Below, piece after piece: positions 6,164 through 7,899 of a stretch of DNA of 7,899 nt; the stretch's first letter is position 1, and every line of letters starts with the position of its first letter. The stretch covers positions 1-7,899 of the forward strand of contig PWMP01000040.1 in the NCBI GenBank assembly GCA_003558145.1. The letters are read 5' to 3'. Source of the DNA: Elusimicrobiota bacterium. GTDB lineage: Bacteria; CG03; SLGR01; PWQF01. The notes below the pieces were generated by a model. That model was not told the DNA's origin. It did not search any database and saw only the letters and a list, made by a program, of their open reading frames with translations. Both the position numbers and the translations under genes were made by a program.

Positions 6164-7849
6164 ATGCGCGGTTCAAAAATACTGCTTGAGAGCCTGAAAA
6201 AAGAGGGAGTTGAAATAATGTTCGGTATTGGCGGAGGCTCGGTAATCCCTCTTTTTGATGAACTCCATGATGACAAAGATATTGATTTTATGCTGACCCG
6301 GCACGAGAAGGCTGCCGCCCATATGGCGGACGGCTATGCAAGAGCCACGGGAAAGGTTGGAGTCTGTGTAGCGACATCAGGTCCCGGAGCGACAAATCTT
6401 GTTACAGGCCTTGCGACTGCTCATCTGGATTCTATTCCGATTGTTGCCATAACCGGCCAGGTTGCGACGCATCTTGTCGGTAATGATGCTTTTCAGGAAG
6501 CCGATACTACCGGTATAACCAGGCCTGTTACCAAACATAATTATCTTGTTACGGATGTGAAGGAACTCGCTCATACTGTTAAAGAGGCTTTTCATATTGC
6601 AAGGTCGGGCAGGCCCGGCCCGGTCCTTATAGACCTTCCTGTGGATGTACAGAAGGCCGAGTGCAGGTTTTCTTATCCCAAGACTATTTCTATCAGGGGC
6701 TATAATCCGAAAGTTACGGGGCATAAGAAACAGATAGAAGCGGCTGCCAAAGCTATAAATTCTTCCGAAAAGCCGGTGATATATGCCGGCGGAGGAGTCA
6801 TTATTTCCAATGCTTCTCCAGAACTTGAAAAAATGGCGCAAAAGGGAAAAATACCGGTAACCGGGACCCTTATGGCTACCGGGTGTTTCCCTGATGACTC
6901 ACCGCTTTCCCTGAAAATGCTTGGTATGCACGGAACTTATTATGCCAATCAGGCTATGCAAAAGGCAGACCTTATAATTGCTGTCGGATCGCGTTTTGAC
7001 GATAGGGTGACAGGCCGGCTTTCCGGTTTTGCTCCCGGGGCCAAAATCGTTCATATAGATATTGATCCTACTTCAATTTCTAAGACTGTTGCAGTTGACA
7101 TCCCGATTGTAGGGGATTGTAAAAATGTGCTTAAGGCGCTGCTGCCCCTGGTTGAGAAAAAAGAACGCAAGGCCTGGCACAAGCAGATAAAGGAGTGGAA
7201 AGACAGGCATCCCCTCACTTACAGGAAGGACAATAAATTGCGGCCGCAGTATGTTATAGAACAGCTGGATAAGCTGTCCGGTGATAATACTATTATCACT
7301 ACCGAGGTCGGTCAGAACCAGATGTGGGCCAGGCAGTTTTATAAATACAAAAAACCCAGAACGTTTCTGACCTCCGGCGGGTTGGGAACCATGGGATACG
7401 GTTTTCCGGCCGCTATAGGGGCAAAGATGGGCCGAAAAAATATGAACGTAATAGATGTTGCCGGAGACGGCAGTTTCCAGATGAACATTCAGGAACTGGC
7501 AACGGCAGTTATTAATAAGATTCCTGTTATTATAGCGGTTTTGAATAATAATTATCTTGGTATGGTCCGTCAGTGGCAGGAGCTTTTCTTTGATAAAAGA
7601 TACAGCCAGGTTTGCCTTGGGGCCTGCCATGAAAAACGTGTTCCGGATTTTGCCGCTATTGCCGAAGCCTACGGCGCAAAAGGAATAACTGTTAAAACAA
7701 AGAAAGATGTTTCGGGTGCAATAAAGCAGGCTCTTAAATACAAAAAAGGGCCGGTAGTCATTGATTTCATAGTAGAAAAAGAAGAGAATGTTTACCCGAT
7801 GGTTCCGGCCGGCGCAGCTCTTGACGAGATTCTGCTGGAGATGGCTTAA
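6164..7849 (+). CDS. ilvB: Acetolactate (acetohydroxyacid) synthase, large catalytic subunit
   Basis: TPP-dependent enzyme joining two pyruvates to 2-acetolactate (valine, leucine) or pyruvate with 2-oxobutyrate to 2-aceto-2-hydroxybutyrate (isoleucine). The 561 residues contain the TPP pyrimidine domain with RHEKAAAHMADGYARATGK (46-64; catalytic Glu48), SGPGATNLVTGLATA (72-86), AITGQV (95-100) and DAFQEAD (108-114); the central FAD domain with VGSRFDDRVTGRL (274-286); and the TPP diphosphate domain with GLGTMGYGFPAAIGA (406-420) and GDGSFQMN to LNNNYLGMVRQWQELFF (about 434-476). The RFDDRVTGR motif and FAD domain mark the biosynthetic type. Trp471 matches the tryptophan that favours 2-oxobutyrate in E. 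coli AHAS II. The N-terminal glycine motif is GIGGGS where most relatives have GYPGGA. AAGGAGGA (6152-6159) lies four bases before the ATG. The next gene starts like its regulatory small subunit. Confidence 0.95.
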   Translation: MRGSKILLESLKKEGVEIMFGIGGGSVIPLFDELHDDKDIDFMLTRHEKAAAHMADGYARATGKVGVCVATSGPGATNLVTGLATAHLDSIPIVAITGQVATHLVGNDAFQEADTTGITRPVTKHNYLVTDVKELAHTVKEAFHIARSGRPGPVLIDLPVDVQKAECRFSYPKTISIRGYNPKVTGHKKQIEAAAKAINSSEKPVIYAGGGVIISNASPELEKMAQKGKIPVTGTLMATGCFPDDSPLSLKMLGMHGTYYANQAMQKADLIIAVGSRFDDRVTGRLSGFAPGAKIVHIDIDPTSISKTVAVDIPIVGDCKNVLKALLPLVEKKERKAWHKQIKEWKDRHPLTYRKDNKLRPQYVIEQLDKLSGDNTIITTEVGQNQMWARQFYKYKKPRTFLTSGGLGTMGYGFPAAIGAKMGRKNMNVIDVAGDGSFQMNIQELATAVINKIPVIIAVLNNNYLGMVRQWQELFFDKRYSQVCLGACHEKRVPDFAAIAEAYGAKGITVKTKKDVSGAIKQALKYKKGPVVIDFIVEKEENVYPMVPAGAALDEILLEMA

Positions 7850-7869
7850 AATAAAAGGAGTTTAAGTTC

Positions 7870-7899
7870 ATGAGACATACAATTTCAGTTTTAGTCGAG
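7870..7899 (+). CDS. ilvN: Acetolactate synthase small (regulatory) subunit, first ten codons only (partial)
   Basis: Ten codons, MRHTISVLVE, are visible before the window ends. AHAS small subunits (IlvN/IlvH) begin almost exactly so, with the first beta strand of an ACT domain, and usually follow ilvB directly. GGAG at 7857-7860, within an AAAAGGAG stretch, lies 9 bases upstream of the ATG, and only 20 bases separate it from the ilvB stop. The small subunit activates the catalytic subunit and makes it sensitive to valine (family knowledge). Whether the rest of the gene is intact cannot be seen. Confidence 0.8.
   Translation, partial: MRHTISVLVE

Noticed and set aside
5782..6276. 164-codon minus-strand frame across the ilvD-ilvB junction
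   Set aside because: It spans two well-supported genes and has no recognisable domain, so it is a shadow frame.
7073..7630. 185-codon minus-strand frame opposite ilvB
   Set aside because: Shadow of ilvB; composition and lack of motifs do not support a gene.

Overview
This is a bacterial amino-acid biosynthesis locus with every convincing gene on the + strand. It falls into two tightly packed blocks separated by an AT-rich gap of about 470 bases. Block 1 (bases 1-4023) runs: end of threonine synthase (thrC), homoserine kinase (thrB), aspartokinase (lysC), citramalate synthase (cimA), and an unrecognised 88-residue single-pass membrane protein. Block 2 (bases 4493-7899) runs: dihydroxy-acid dehydratase (ilvD), acetolactate synthase large subunit (ilvB), and the first ten codons of the small subunit (ilvN/ilvH), cut by the window edge.

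Together the genes cover the aspartate-to-threonine branch and much of isoleucine/valine synthesis. LysC opens the aspartate family, and ThrB and ThrC finish threonine. CimA makes citramalate from pyruvate and acetyl-CoA. After LeuCD/LeuB-type steps encoded elsewhere, this gives 2-oxobutyrate without using threonine. IlvB with its small subunit then makes the acetohydroxy acids, and IlvD dehydrates the later dihydroxy acids. IlvC and a branched-chain aminotransferase are not in the window.

The two blocks start translation differently. In block 1 the junctions are 4-base, 8-base and 20-base overlaps plus one 1-base gap, mostly without a clear Shine-Dalgarno sequence, which suggests translational coupling. 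In block 2 each gene has a recognisable purine-rich ribosome binding site and there are short gaps of 15 and 20 bases. A plausible sigma70-type promoter lies just upstream of ilvD. Inside lysC, a well-spaced ribosome binding site and ATG sit at codon 246, the place where Bacillus subtilis aspartokinase II starts its separate beta subunit.

Taxonomy is uncertain. Moderate GC in the genes, heavy use of ATA for isoleucine, E. coli/B. subtilis-like IlvD motifs, a Geobacter-like CimA and the thrC-thrB-lysC-cimA order would fit an anaerobic, possibly uncultured bacterial lineage (for example around Omnitrophota, Elusimicrobiota or Desulfobacterota). That is a guess from style, not from a marker gene. 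I see no mobile element, CRISPR array, tRNA or rRNA. Most of the window is ordinary metabolism. The less explained parts are the small membrane protein, the AT-rich gap and the probable internal lysC start.
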